Assembly (NCBI RefSeq): GCF_964275005.1
Contig: NC_092693.1
Coordinates: 26,899,173-26,963,172, forward strand
Direction of reading: 5' to 3'
Origin: Diadema setosum
Lineage: Eukaryota > Echinodermata > Echinoidea > Diadematoida > Diadematidae
Length of the DNA stretch: 64,000 bases
Shown one piece after another: positions 20,601-32,400 of the stretch (the stretch's first letter is position 1; every line of letters starts with the position of its first letter). A program made the position numbers and the translations under genes. The notes under the pieces are model-generated. The model was not told the DNA's origin, ran no database searches, and was given only the letters and a program-made list of their open reading frames with translations.

Positions 20601-21359
20601 GTAGAAATAGGCAAAAAAAGTATAATGAATTCGGCCATGTGGTGCATCTTTTTAAGAACGCACTTACGAAATTCGAAGAGTTTGTCGGGAAAAAATAAAG
20701 GACACATTTTCAACCTCTTTTGGCGCTTGCATCAGAAAATATTACAGCCGAAGTAATTTATGAAATCGTCACAATCCCGCTAATATTTGAGGTGGAAATG
20801 GGCGCAAATTCGGCCCTGCATGTCGTGTACCTTTCAAAACGCATGCACAAATGCGAATAGATTATCGGGAGAAAAATAAAGAACCCCTTGTAGCGCGTGC
20901 ATCAGAAAATATCGCAGCTAAAATAATTCATTAAATCGTCGCAATCCAACTGACCACCAAGAGCAGGTTACTCAGCAAGTTCGTGTGCCGATGTTTAGAA
21001 AAAGTCACAAACGCATTTGATACAATATGATTTTGTTCATTATCATTTTACACTGTAATTCACAAACAAACATTCTATTTTTTCCTATCTTTTTTTTATT
21101 TTTTTTTTGTGCAATAAATAATGCAAGTTTAAGAAAAAATATTAATCTGTAAAATGTACGGGGATGGGGGGGGGGGGGGGGGGTTCGTCCATAAAAAACA
21201 AGAAAATAAGTTTGCAAGTCATTTAATGTTTTTTTAGGTTGTTGTTGTTGACCGGTAAATTTTCTGTTCGGACCGGCAAAAAATGGTAAAACGGGGCATT
21301 TACCGGTCCGACAGAGACAGGTTGGACCGGCAGAAAAAATGGGTTAGTGTGCAGCCCTG
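17684..21359. mobile_element. 3.68-kb hAT-like non-autonomous element carrying a satellite array
   Basis: Perfect 14-bp termini CAGGGCTGCACACT (17684-17697; complement 21346-21359) are flanked by the direct repeat CATAAGA (17677-17683 and 21360-21366). Subterminal regions repeat GGTCCGAC and ACCGGTAA in both orientations at each end, as hAT transposase-binding arrays do. It lies inside the LINE A linker, which resumes in order beyond it. No transposase is present. Most of the interior is a tandem array of ~190-bp units. Two homologous ~100-bp blocks (18228-18335 and 20985-21070) bracket that array. Confidence 0.9.
18365..20950 (+). repeat. ~190-bp satellite array, 13-14 monomers, two alternating types
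   Basis: The core AATAGGCGCAAAAAG recurs near 18372, 18703, 18895, 19096, 19283, 19470, 19664, 19859, 20040, 20230, 20413, 20604 and 20795, a period of about 190 bp. Type 1 has GAGGTAGAAATAGGCGC with GTGAATTCGGCCGTGTCG. Type 2 has GAGGAAACAATAGGCGC with CATGATTTTTGGCC. In the left half the types alternate, giving a dimer of about 385 bp. The right half is nearly all type 1. EcoRI-type GAATTC recurs in type 1. Non-coding. Confidence 0.9.
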
Positions 21360-21366
21360 CATAAGA

Positions 21367-23040
21367 AATAATTTATTTTGTAAATACAAGAGGAATCCGA
21401 ACGAAAATACGAAAAGTAAATATGCTCGTTATTGCAATACTCTTACAACTTCTTTGAGACTTGCTAAGAAGAGATTTCACGAGGCAGTTTTTCCTTTACA
21501 AAATGATACCAACAGTACGTGGAAGGTGATTAATGAAGTTCTCCAAGTTAAAGATAGATCGGAACAAGTGAAGGAAATATTTCAGCGTGGTATCTTGATC
21601 CAAAATCCGATACATGTTGCTCATGCATTTGATAATTTCTTTGTTGATTTAGGCCCCAGTCTTGCTGGTAGTATTCTAGTAACAGATAAAGAATGTCATT
21701 ATATCTTAACTGATCCAAATCCTCAGTGTGTGTTTTTTTTTACTCCTATCCAAGACTATGAGGTTAATACAAGTTAAAAGCAAAAGAAAAAAAAGAGTGC
21801 TGGACATGATGGCATTACAGATTTTTTACTGAAAAATATTATATCCGCAATACTGTCTCCTTTAACATATATATGAATTTGTCCCTTGTTACTGGCACAG
21901 TGCCTATTGTATAGTCAAATGGAATTTGCTAAAGTTGTTCCAGTTTATAAAAAAAAAGGTAATAAAGAAGATGTAAGTAATTATCGTCCAAATTCTCTAT
22001 TGACCACGATTTCTAAGATTCTCGAACATTTGATAATTATATTCCCGTGTAATGAAGTTTTTAAATGAATGCAATTTTTGTGTGTGTGTGATTCTCAATT
22101 TGGATTAGAAAAAACACTCTACTACACACGCTCTGCTTGCTTTCATCGATAAAGTAGCCCAAGCTATTGACGCCTCATCACATACAGTTTGTATATTCCT
22201 GCACCCGTCCAAGGCCTTTGACATTATCGATCACGATATTTTGTTACATAAATTCTCGCACTATGGGATACGTGGAAAGGCTTTGGACTGGTTCAGGAGC
22301 TATCCAACCAACAGGAAACAGTTTGTCAATATCAACGGCTTTAGTTCCAGTTTGAAAACACTATCTTGCGGGGGTCCCTCAACGATCTCTTTTAGGTCCA
22401 CTTTTGTTTATTCTTTTATACATAAATGATTTCAAAAATTCATCTAATGTTTTATCCTTCCTTCTTTTTGCCGATGATTCTAGTATCTTCTTTTCACATC
22501 GAAACCCAACAACCTTTTTAGATGTAGTGAACAGGTTCAAATGTGGATTCAAAAAAACAAGTTGTCTCTCAATGTAAACAAAATCATGTACATGTTATTT
22601 AGTAACTCTGTGACCCACTTGCCTGGCGATATGAAAATGACTAATGATTGTTTAATTCAAGTTGAATCGTCAAAATTTGTAGGTCTTTATATTGACCATG
22701 AATTATCATGGAAATATCACATAGATTACTTATCTAAGATGCTTTCAAGAAATACTGGGATTTTAAATAAAATCAAACATTCGTTTTTTCCAAATTGTAT
22801 TGTGAAAATCTTTTATTCATCGCTTATTTTCGCAGATACGGTATACTTGACTAAGGAAATTGTGCAAAATCACAATTTGATAAAATTTTCAAAATACAAA
22901 AACGGGCTATTCGTTCAGTCAATCTAGCTGATTTCTATTGCCACTTGAATTATTTCTTCTTTGAAAACAGACTCCTTAAGGTTGCTGATTTGTTTTTATA
23001 CAACTTAGGTACATTTACATTTCAGTTAACAACCAAAGCG
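21367..23040 (+). pseudogene. LINE A reverse transcriptase, broken
   Basis: Linker residues (NENTKSKYARYCNTL, NDTNSTWKVINEVL) continue from the piece before the hAT-like insertion. Then come SAGHDGITDFLLKN, EFAKVVPVYKKKGNK, VSNYRPNSLL, KAFDIIDHDILLHKF, YGIRGKALDWFRSY and WIQKNKLSLNVNK. Motif A reads HPSKAFD where family members have DxSKAFD, so the first catalytic aspartate is lost. Frameshifts occur throughout. Near 23040 the homology switches to the start of LINE B. Confidence 0.8.
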
Positions 23041-25915
23041 ATGTAAATTTAGCGTTTGAATATTTTTCACAAATACTATCATCCACATGTAATTCCACGA
23101 TACCCGTTAAGCCATTTACTCGATCAAACCGTTAAAAGGTTCCAAAAAAAAAAAACCCACAACAACAACAAAACAAAACCATGGATCACAAAATCTCTCC
23201 TCAGGTTTATTAATCGTAAAAATATCCTTTTTTTATAAATACAGAAGTGATCCTAACAGTCGAGCTCGGTCTAGGACGGTATGTGCATTATCGCAACGTT
23301 CTTACATCATCTATACGTTTAGCCAAACGAATATATTTTTCAAAGCAGTTTATCAAGCATAAAAATGACACCAAGAGTACGTGGAAGGTGATAAATGAAG
23401 CGCTGAATACAAAAAAAAAAAACAAAACAAAAAAACAACAACAATGAACCCCATAGGCATATCATTAACAATGACAAGCATATTGAAGATCAAGCTGACA
23501 TGGCAGAAGTATTCAATGAATACTTTGTAAGCATAGGACCTAATCTTGCCAGCAGTATTCCACATTTCTAACACTGATTTTCATTACTTTCTAAAAAAAA
23601 ATCAGAATCAGCAGTCTCTTTTTTTTTTCGAACCAGTCGTTGAAGAAGAAATCAAAGACATAGTACAAAATTGGAACACAAAGAAAAGCTCTGGATGTGA
23701 TGGGATCACAAATTTTCTACTTAAAAACATCATTAATGAAGTAATTTCACCATTAACACACATTTTTAATTCATCGTTATCTACTGGCGTAGTTCCTCAA
23801 AAAATGAAAATAGCTTAAGTAGTACCAATTTTTAAAAAAAGGACAAAAAGAATCCGTTACAAATTATCGCCCTATTTCTTTGTTAACTTCATTCTCAAAA
23901 CTTCTTGAAAGGTTGGTATATACGCGCACACACAAATTTCTTGAAAAATGTGAAGTTTTTTGTAACTCCCAGTTTGGTTTTAGGAAAAACCACAGCACAA
24001 CCCATGCCTTACTCACTTTTATTCATAAAGTTGCTCATGCTATAGATGACGTCTCACACACAATTGGAGTTTTTCTTGATTTTTCGAAGGCATTCGATAC
24101 AATCAACCACGATATTTTGATTTATAAGCTACGGCATTATGGTATTAGTGGGAAGGCTTTGGTCTGGTTTCGAGATTATTTATCAAACAGAAAACAATTT
24201 GTGACTATAAATGGCCGTGATTCTCAATTGAAGTTAATTTCATGTGGTGTTCCACAGGGCTCTTTATTAGGCCACTATTGTTCGTTTTGTACATTAACGA
24301 TCTTCCTAGTTCCTCATCAGCTCTTTCCTTTATAATGTTTCGCTGATGACTCCAATTTGTTTGTTTGTTTTTTTTTTACGCACAGAGATCCTCATACTCT
24401 TGTTAACACAATGAATAAAGAACTTAAATCTGTGCAGTCTTGGATATACGCCAATAAATTGTCACTGAGTATAGATAAAACTTATTGTAAGCTATTTAGC
24501 AACAGTCTTAAAACCCTTCCCTTCCATATTAAGTTTGATGAAATTGAATTAAATCAAGTCAGTAGTATAAATTTTTTAGGGCTTAATATATTGATAGTGA
24601 TTTATCTTGGAAATCCCACATTAGTTATTTAAGTAATATTCTTTCTAAAAACACGGGTGTTCTTAATAAGCTTAAGGGTGTTTTTCCTAGTCAAATTTTG
24701 CTTAATCTTTATTCTATTTGATCACTCCGTACCTTAATTATGGTATTCTTGTGTGGGGGAATGCAACTAGAAATCTTCTCAATGTACTGTTCCGTATTCA
24801 AAAACGCGCCATTAGAAATATCAACCATGTCGGATATTTGTCCACATGAACAACTAATTCTTTAAAAATAAATTACTGATAACATCAGATCTGTTCAGTT
24901 ATAATGACGGCATATTTATGTACAAATATTCTGCCAAGGAGCTACCGGATGTTTTTATTCGCATGTTCAGGAAAAACTATTAGATTCATAATTATCCTAC
25001 CCGCCAAAGTGACGCATTTCACCTTCCACGCACTCGAACAATTTTCGCTGAAAAAAACGATAATGTATACGGGCCCTAGATACTGGAATGACCTCTCCCC
25101 CGAAATAACAAGCTGCTTGTCCTTTATTCTTTTAAACGCAAATTAAAAGAGTTTTTATTGAGTACATATCTTGCAGACACTGAATAAATTTGTAATGTCT
25201 TATGTAATATTGTGGTATGTTATTGTCCGTTCAAACACTCTTGTCAACCCGCCGCAGATTGTGTTTTGGGCCCTGCCGTCAGATTCTCCGAATTCATTAT
25301 TTTCACGAGCTACTTCGTTCCCCTCTCTTCCTCCTTCCCTCTACCTCTCTCTCACTTGTTATCCACAGCTTGACGGCAGGCACCAAATGGTTTAATAGCT
25401 GTACATGTAACTTTTTGTGTCTTACTGAACATAACCTTGTGATAGTTTTAATGCAATAACAGTTTTATAATGTATACCAAAGGAGGTTCCATAACCAAAT
25501 CATGCTTAACCTCGTAAACAAATGATAGCTCGGCCACAATCATGGTTCACATTTTAGTATAGTTTTCTTTTTTTTTTTCTTCTTTTTAATCACATAGGTA
25601 TACCCCGTTTTTCTTATTTGGCACCATTCACTCACCTGGTCTTATCTTCTATCCGTTCTCCGTTTCTTTTTCACAAACACTGACTACTCGGGGCCTACAG
25701 CCAAACAAGCTTGCTTTCATGTAGGTCCCATCATACTTCTTTTTGTTCAATCCCATTCGATTTCGACCAGTTATCATTTCAATTGATGTGATATTACCAT
25801 GTATATTGTTCGTTTTTGCACATTGTTTATAAGGTAAAAGAACCTGTATCATTATTTCTGATGTGACAATCATGTACGAGAAGTATAAAAATAAATGAAT
25901 TGAACTGAATTGAAT
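23041..25915 (+). mobile_element. LINE B, 5'-truncated relative of LINE A, inserted into LINE A
   Basis: It begins in the endonuclease-RT linker (AFEYFSQILSS, KPWITKSLLRFINRKN) and so lacks the endonuclease. It runs through RT to a C-terminus (HNYPTRQSDAFHLPRTR, TGPRYWNDLSPEI) and a 3' end of repeated TGAATTGAACTGAATTG just before 25915. LINE A coding resumes directly afterwards (YPTRQRDSFHRPRTRT near 26000). The two are clearly related but well diverged. The exact left junction is uncertain by some tens of bases. Confidence 0.75.
23170..25150 (+). pseudogene. LINE B reverse transcriptase, broken
   Basis: Better preserved than LINE A. One 151-codon stretch (23880-24335) spans FSKLLERLVYTRTHKFL, FGFRKNHSTTHALL, FLDFSKAFDTINHDIL (motif A intact) and SCGVPQGSLLG (motif B). 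FADDSN follows in another frame near 24340. Further fragments: VQSWIYANKLSLS, GVLNKLKGVFPS, NYGILVWGNATRN. Poly(A)- and poly(T)-associated frameshifts, for example near 23410 and 24367, disable it. No RNase H domain is visible, which fits CR1/L2-like LINEs. Confidence 0.85.
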
Positions 25916-26868
25916 TCATTTCCGTATAGTTATCATGACATATTTATGCATATATGTTTCAGAAAAACTATGCAGTTCATGCTTACCCCACAAGACAAAG
26001 AGATTCATTTCATCGTCCACGTACTCGCACACTCTTTGCTCAAAAACAATTGTTTTTACAGGACCCAAATTCTGGAATGATCTTCCCGCAGATTTAATCA
26101 AATGTTCTAAACTGTTCATATTCAAACAAAAATTCAAATCAATGTTATTTAATGAGTATAACTTACCTGATTGGAATTTTTTAACCTGTCATTTGCATTA
26201 TCCTCTTTCAATGCATGGCGGATCAACCTGCAGTCTGCGATTGCTTTACCTCTGTTTCCAGCGTTTATGCTCCCACAATATTACCACTATAGTATTTGCA
26301 TTTTGAACTCGTTATGAACTTGATTCTAGACATGTGCTCGTATACTTGTGTATCTATATGCTATTTTTCACTCACTTCTTATTCTTTGGATTCTTGTCTT
26401 TTCCTTTTCCTTTTCTTTTACTTCTTCTGCCCTTTGTACCTTGCTATTTTAGCTTTCATACAGTTTTGTCATTAGTACTTCGTGTCCTATCTCCATTGCA
26501 TAACAAATTTACATTGGTATTTACATCTCCTGGAACCTTTCACAAGGTCATGTTATAGAGAATTGTCTAATGTACATAATCAACCAGTGTATACTGACAC
26601 ACTTTCTACTCCTGACCCGCTTTATGTCATAATTGTGTATCTTGCTTGTTTGTATTCTTTTTCTTTTACTGTAGATGTCAAGTGAAATATGAAAATAAAC
26701 GTGCTGGCACTGTTCACTGTGTCTCGAGTGTAAGACCAGTGCAGTTTCAGTTATTCAATTCAATTCATTTCAATTTACGTTTTTGCAATTATTACAAATA
26801 TGTCTGCTTATACATTGTATTGATGGATGGATATGAAAACAAATTTGAACTTGAACTTGAACTTTAGC
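25916..26868 (+). pseudogene. LINE A C-terminus and 3' UTR with (TTGAAC)n tail
   Basis: Fragments YMFQKNYAVHAYPTRQRD, FHRPRTRTLFAQK and FTGPKFWNDLPADLIKC, then FKQKFKSMLFNEYNLPDW, match the end of LINE B and close the ORF. About 650 bp of T-rich 3' UTR follows, ending in TTGAACTTGAACTTGAAC. The same tail appears in antisense at 43276, so this LINE lineage has at least one other copy here. Confidence 0.8.
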
Positions 26869-27059
26869 ATCACTCATTTCTTCCTTATGCCACTATGGTG
26901 TCATCCTATAAAGCACTCTTTTTTCTCTCTCTCTCTCTTTCGCCCATACAGGCATTTATTTCAACAAACATTCAAGCATTTCAAAAAAAAAAAAATAAAG
27001 AATTGACAAGAATACACTCAATTTTGTCCCAGAACACCTGATCACGCACTCGTTATACA
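26869..27059. other. No gene recognised
   Basis: Short spacer with a (CT)n run near 26925 and an A-tract near 26985. Confidence 0.6.
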
Positions 27060-27385
27060 TGGCGCTGTTCATCCTGTCGGTCTCGTGGGCCTTCTATGTC
27101 TAGTGTCGGTCTCGTGAGCCCGTTTTACGTAGTGCCGGTCTCATGGGCGTTGTTTGAGTAATGTCAGTCTCGTGAGCCCTTTTTTTTTGCGTAGTGTTGG
27201 TCTCGTAAGCCTTTTTTTTTCCTTTTTGCGTATATTGTCGAACTCATAATGGGTTTTATTTGCCTAGTGTCGAACTCATGGGCTGTATAACTCGTGGGCC
27301 TATTCTACTTGATGTGGAACTTGTGGGCTGTATAACTAGTTGGCTGTATGTCTTGTGGGTGGTATGACTCGTGGGTGTCATTGTT
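27060..27385 (+). repeat. Graded tandem-unit element, copy B (inverted)
   Basis: Starts ATGGCGCTGTTCATCCTGTC, the complement of the end of the element at 6055-6312. It runs through about ten units (GGTCTCGTGGGCC, then GTCGAACTCATGGGC, then GTATAACTCGTGGGC) and ends GTATGACTCGTGGGTG. The unit gradient is the same as in copy A. It has two more units than A, so units are gained or lost while the order is kept. Confidence 0.75.
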
Positions 27386-28383
27386 AATAAACCACCTGAA
27401 CATTAGTTTATTTGTGCGATCATATGCATTTGCAGTGTGATTTTGGTCTTAACAAAAGGCATATTTGACAGTTTAGTAATTTTTAACCAGAGAAATTGAC
27501 TAACCATGAAACTCGGGTAGGCACCCACCTCTAACCGAGTTTTTCTCGGTTCTTTATGCAACAGGACCCTTGTTCCAGTAAACATGATTGTTTTCTTTGC
27601 AAAGATGTTACGAATACGTGGAAGGCATTGTAATATGTGTCACTCAGAAGAGTGGGATGACAATGAATGAAATGGTTTCTTCTGAACAAGAACAAGAAGA
27701 AAAACAGGTGGTACTTCTTTTACTGATAATTTATATTTATACGTATAATTTCCGAGATTGTAGTAGAATAAACCCGAGATTTTTAGGTTAATGTTTTAGT
27801 TGTAAAGGTAGTTTGTATGACAGAAATATTCGACATCATTGATAATTCTTACATTGTACGTTTTTCAATACAAAAAAAAAGAAGAAAATTAATGAGTTGC
27901 AGTTGCATTTCCCCACACACCAAAATTCCATGTTTAAGATAAGAAGGTGATAGAGTATAATTCCACGAAAAATTGAGGATTATTATGAAGGGATAATCAA
28001 CCGAATCCCCCCCCCCCACCACACACATAGACACACATACAAAGATAAACAAGGCAGAAGGCATGGATAAACATCCTTCTCGAGACTGAAACATCAAGTG
28101 ATAAGCCTATAGATCAGCAGGTTGTGTTGATTGAACAGAATATATCGTAGCTTGGTCGCATTTTTTATAAGACTGAAGGAAAAAGTTCAGTTAATATTGT
28201 CTTACATCATTTCCATTTTCTGAATAACTCATTGGAAGTGGGATTATACATCTTGCACTCTTCTTATCAGCATAACACTTGGTGTATGGACTTCAATTGG
28301 TGTGAGTGTGTATGTGCTTGATTACTGCAGTTCAACGACACAGAAAAAGTAATATGTCAATGTGATTCTAGGACATTTTTGCT
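27386..28383. other. No gene recognised
   Basis: Anonymous sequence with a short palindrome (ACTCGGTTAGAGG / CCTCTAACCGAGT type, near 27512-27550) and a C-run near 28005. No domain-bearing ORF. Confidence 0.6.
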
Positions 28384-28735
28384 TTAAAGGGGATGGTTAG
28401 TAACTGATCAGTGGGAATGCTGGGGATGATTGTTCCAATCCTTGTGGGATTCATTTAAGAGTACATTATATATCTATTGTTGTGTTAAAATTATTTGCTT
28501 CAGAATGATCTCATATTCAAGTAATGTGCAGTTTAATGTTTCCAGGTTAGCATGCCTGTACAGAGACGGGGCGATTAAACTGCACATTACTTGAATATGA
28601 GACCATTCTGAAGCAAATAATTTTCACACAACAATAGATAATGTACTCTTAAATGAATCCCCCAAAGGACTGGAACAATCATCCCCCAGCATTCCCACTG
28701 ATTCCCACTGATCAGTTACTAGCCATCCCCTTTAA
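28384..28735. mobile_element. Foldback MITE with TTAAAGGGGATGG termini
   Basis: The left end TTAAAGGGGATGG (28384-) and right end CCATCCCCTTTAA (to 28735) are inverted. The arms pair for about 150 bp each, with GATCAGTGGGAATGCTGGGG and CTCATATTCAAGTAATGTGC both recurring inverted. The loop is about 40 bp. A small tandem duplication (GATTCCCACT twice) lies in the right arm. The target duplication is ambiguous; TTAA is possible. Confidence 0.85.
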
Positions 28736-28955
28736 GTTTGACGAAATGGAAAGAGTACATATAGCGCATTCATCAACGATTTTCTATGCGGATACTAGTA
28801 CCCTATCATCAGGATATAATTGGTATTCGATACCACTATTTTTTTTTTAAATATTTGACGTAGACATGGTTATTAAATATGGCCCAGACGTTGCAAGTGA
28901 GACTGAAAATGCGAGTTCCACTCATCTGAAAGCGCATCATCATTTCATCAATCGC

Positions 28956-29382
28956 TGCCTATAAATTATGCAATCTGAATGCTTGATACTTATAGTAATC
29001 TTGAAGAGATACGAGAAAAGATGCCCGTAGCAAACCGACGTGAGATACGGGGTCGATGCATGGAAGGCCATGAGGACGCTTGCACATTGCATACTATTAC
29101 AGGTGTATAAGCAAACACGCACAGTGGACGTCGAGCGCTCGCACGCACGCAGAGCCCTATATCATGCAGAATATTTTCAGTCAGTTGTGCACATTGACAC
29201 TTGCACGCTGACGATTCGTAATAGCCGAGGAAGAGCACTAAATTTGTGTGAGAGTGTGTATACGCTCTTTGTGCGCTGTCTTTGTGTATGTATTCTTTTC
29301 CACAATTTGGAAAATACATGTCGGTTCGTACTTCCTAGTGCTGTCGTGTTTGTCAAAAACGTGAAAGTGAGCGACGCGTACG
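28956..29382 (+). promoter_or_regulatory. Candidate 5' flank / 5' UTR of a host gene
   Basis: Non-repetitive and CpG-richer than its surroundings (GACGTCGAGCGCTCGCACGC, GTGAGCGACGCGTACG). A TATAAATT lies at 28960-28967. It leads into the signal-peptide-like ORF at 29383. The promoter call rests only on position and composition. Confidence 0.2.
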
Positions 29383-29488
29383 ATGGAGATGTCGAGCATA
29401 CTCTCAAGGATGCTTCTCTTAGTGGAATATATGACAATCTGTGTTCTATGGCTAATCGTTACGGGGTCCTCCAGCAAACTCGGTCAAT
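29383..29488 (+). CDS. Candidate first coding exon, signal-peptide-like N-terminus
   Basis: ATG at 29383 opens 35 codons. The product starts MEMSSILSRMLLLVEY, then has a hydrophobic run (MTICVLWLIVTG), then a small/polar stretch (SSSKLGQ). This is the n-h-c pattern of a secretory signal peptide or signal anchor. The frame reaches CAAT|GTAAGTAT, a near-perfect vertebrate/echinoderm splice donor, with GT at 29489-29490, leaving the exon in phase 1. No mobile-element sequence overlaps it. The gene and its downstream exons are not identified. An overlapping GTG-started frame (29040-29492) looks like 5' UTR. Confidence 0.35.
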
Positions 29489-29489
29489 G

Positions 29490-32400
29490 TAAGTATATTC
29501 AAATGCAGAAAGGAAAAAAGGCCCAAAATCAGCCTGAAAGGTTACCCGGGCCACGGCGAGTGCTTTCATACTAATAGAATACCTGTAACCTGCTTGGTTG
29601 CACCACAAGGTTGATTTCATTAGGGTTCTACCCGAATCCCTGCCGAATCGTGATGCAGATGCAACTGAATTTGGTTGACGACCAATTTGCAATATGACTT
29701 GCTGTTGTGATAACAGTAAGGCCCTATACATGACGTAGGCCTCCTACCCATTCTTTAGCGTCGTTAGAATTTAAAAGTCGTGTAATAGCAGTGGCCAAAG
29801 AAGATGCTGTTAAGTACGCATTAGAACTGTCTTGACCAGTTGATAATCCTCAAAAGGATTTTCTGCAGAAAAAAAATACTTGATAGAAAATTTACTGAAA
29901 ATACCTTTAATTGGTCTTTTGTCTCTCTTGAGGAGGGCCAAATCCACAAAACACTCTTCGCAGAAAAAAAAATCTAGAAAATATACTTATAATACCTGTT
30001 TATAGTACCTATTACCTAAACAGTTGTTTTCGTTGTTTATTGAGTTTTGTTAATCAAATCCTTTTTTTTAATGTTTTTATTGTGTGTATGCGTTTCAGGA
30101 CTGTGTGTGTCTCAATAGCGGCTAAACAGCGATTTCCCTTGTTTATTGATTGTTTAAACCTATTCTTTTTATTTCAATATTTTTCACTGTGTGTATATGC
30201 GTTCTTGGGTCTGTGTTTGTCTTAGTCACAAAACTATTTAAACATGCTAATTAATGTCAGGCCTCATCTGTGAGAACTACGAAAGCCTTGATAACTTCGA
30301 GCCCCGATAGTTCCTAAGGCTATCAGGCTAGGTGAAATATTGCACGAAGAGGGTATATGCTTGAGTGGTAATCTCGATGATGGGCATTTGGCTCACTTGA
30401 CTTAATTTTTTATAATTTTTACACTCCTATACTCAGCATTAAAACAAAAATGGTTTTGTCAGCAAAGGAATCGTTATTCTTCCAGGAATTCCAGAGAGTA
30501 TAAAAGTAGGGACCTGACATTTGACAGAGCAGATGTCCAAACACAATGCACATAAGGACACTTTTTTATTATTATTTTGAGGTGAGAGATGATTGCCAAG
30601 CACAGTGTACATTATTACTGAAGTTCTGATTATGGAGACCTTGTATTTACAGAAAGCCTGCTTCATAGCGTAAACCTGCATTTTTTCGTAGCTTTTATTT
30701 TTGAACCTCGGCAACAGATCTGTTCTCTCCCCCCTCCTCTCTCTCTCTCTCCTCCGAGACTTAATTATTGCTTAAGGATTATTGTTAAACATGTAGATTG
30801 TGATAATCAAAACCGATGGGAACAACCACTTAGATGAGGTATTTCCACGGGAACTGATATCAGTTCATGGTGTGGACAAAGCTGCATTTTTTCATGACCA
30901 GCTTGAACATTGACCCATGTGACAAGGGTGCCATGGTTGTGTTCTCTCTCGTCTTATATATTTTACAATCAAATATTCACGTCGATCCTCCATGAATTGC
31001 TCTTTGTTTCATAATGAGTCGGCATTTGTGAAGGACATGATTCGTGTACATATGCATAGATGATCTGGTAAGGCAATTTTGCATTAAAAAGGTGATTTGT
31101 TTTTCTTCGTACAATTCTGCCATGGTATTGCAACTATGATATGCAACCTTAGTCTGCAAATATAACATACCTCCAGGTTGTGTCACACTGTCTAACTTAG
31201 TTGGATAACAGTGGCTTATCGGCAAACGTTGGTACATTAACAACCTCGAATTCGGTGACATCGCCGAATCATTCCAATAGCATTTTTTTTTTTTTTTTTA
31301 GCGTAACGATAGAGCACTTGACTAATTGCTTTCAGAAAGCAGGGGGAGTAATTGCTACCTTTTGCATATGTCAGTATCAAGTTGATGGAATGTGTAATTT
31401 TCGTGGAAAAGGAATTTTTGTGGAATTTTCTTTATATCGTTGTTTTCTCATACGTCGTAACCTCTATAGTAGTCTCTTCATCCAGCGGTTCCAACACCAA
31501 AACTTTAAAAATTCATAACTTTTGCATCGATTCTCCGATTTTCCTCAAGCTTTCACCGATGTGTTCTACTAATAGTGTTGCTTTCAATCAACCCACATTG
31601 CTCTTTGGGTTTGGGTTCCCTTTAATGTCTTCTCGTTGTTGGGCTTTTTTATATTATACATTATGTTTGTGCAACACAACCATTTACTGTTAAGTACAAA
31701 TACGTTTTCTAAAGGGCACACTAATTGGCAAGATGATTGTATTCGTTCACTGCACGCATCATTAAACAATTCATCTCTCCTCCCTATCTCTGTCCTGTAA
31801 ACATCGCACATTTTTACCGTATTTTTTGTGTGTGTCAAGACTACCATCAACACAGATTAAAATTAATTCAAAACCGTATGGAGGCTCTCCTTATGCATGC
31901 ATAGGTATTTAGGGGATGAGATGGGAGTAAGAACAGAGCGCTTTAATAAATCGTGAGTTGATGAGTCTTGCATTTAAATGAAATCATTGACAGCAGTACT
32001 GCAGTTGACAGACCTGTCAAACTTGGGAAATGATGGACACATCAATTTTTGAAACAATGGTTTTTGTTTGTGATGGGATGGTGTTAAGGCACATCGAAAA
32101 AAGAAAACATAAACAAACTTCCAAAGGCTATAAGCACATTATGACCTGCAAGAGTCGGCATAGAGGAAAGTAAAACGTTTTAGTCGAATTTTAATCAAAC
32201 AGACCATCAGTTTATAGCGTGTTTAGCGAGGACATATTAAAATGATGGGCTGTTCCCATATTAACATGCCTCCATGTGTTTAAGATCTTCAACAAATCTT
32301 TATCATGTGTAAAAAGCAGATAGGGACGGTTCTTTTCTTTCCTAATCCCTATTTCTCGATATAGATGCTCACCGAGTAATGGAGAGTGTTGTCTCATCCA

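Larger units (their letters stand above)
16540..26868 (+). mobile_element. LINE A (CR1/L2-like), split by a hAT-like element and by LINE B
   Basis: Three collinear pieces rebuild one element of about 3.8 kb: an AP-endonuclease region (16562-17676), reverse transcriptase (21367-23040) and C-terminus plus 3' UTR (25916-26868). The 3' end is a (TTGAAC)n tail at 26848-26868. The first gap is a TIR element with its own target duplication; the second is a related LINE. The order of insertion cannot be set, because they sit at different sites. The element carries many frameshifts and is inactive. Confidence 0.8.

Noticed and set aside
18365..20950. CRISPR-like array
   Set aside because: The ~190-bp units are contiguous diverged monomers without short repeats separating unique spacers. 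The DNA is eukaryotic and the array sits inside a transposon.
29040..29492. 150-codon frame starting at GTG
   Set aside because: It overlaps the candidate 5' UTR and exon in another frame, has no ATG-based or domain support, and is cysteine/histidine-rich without a pattern.
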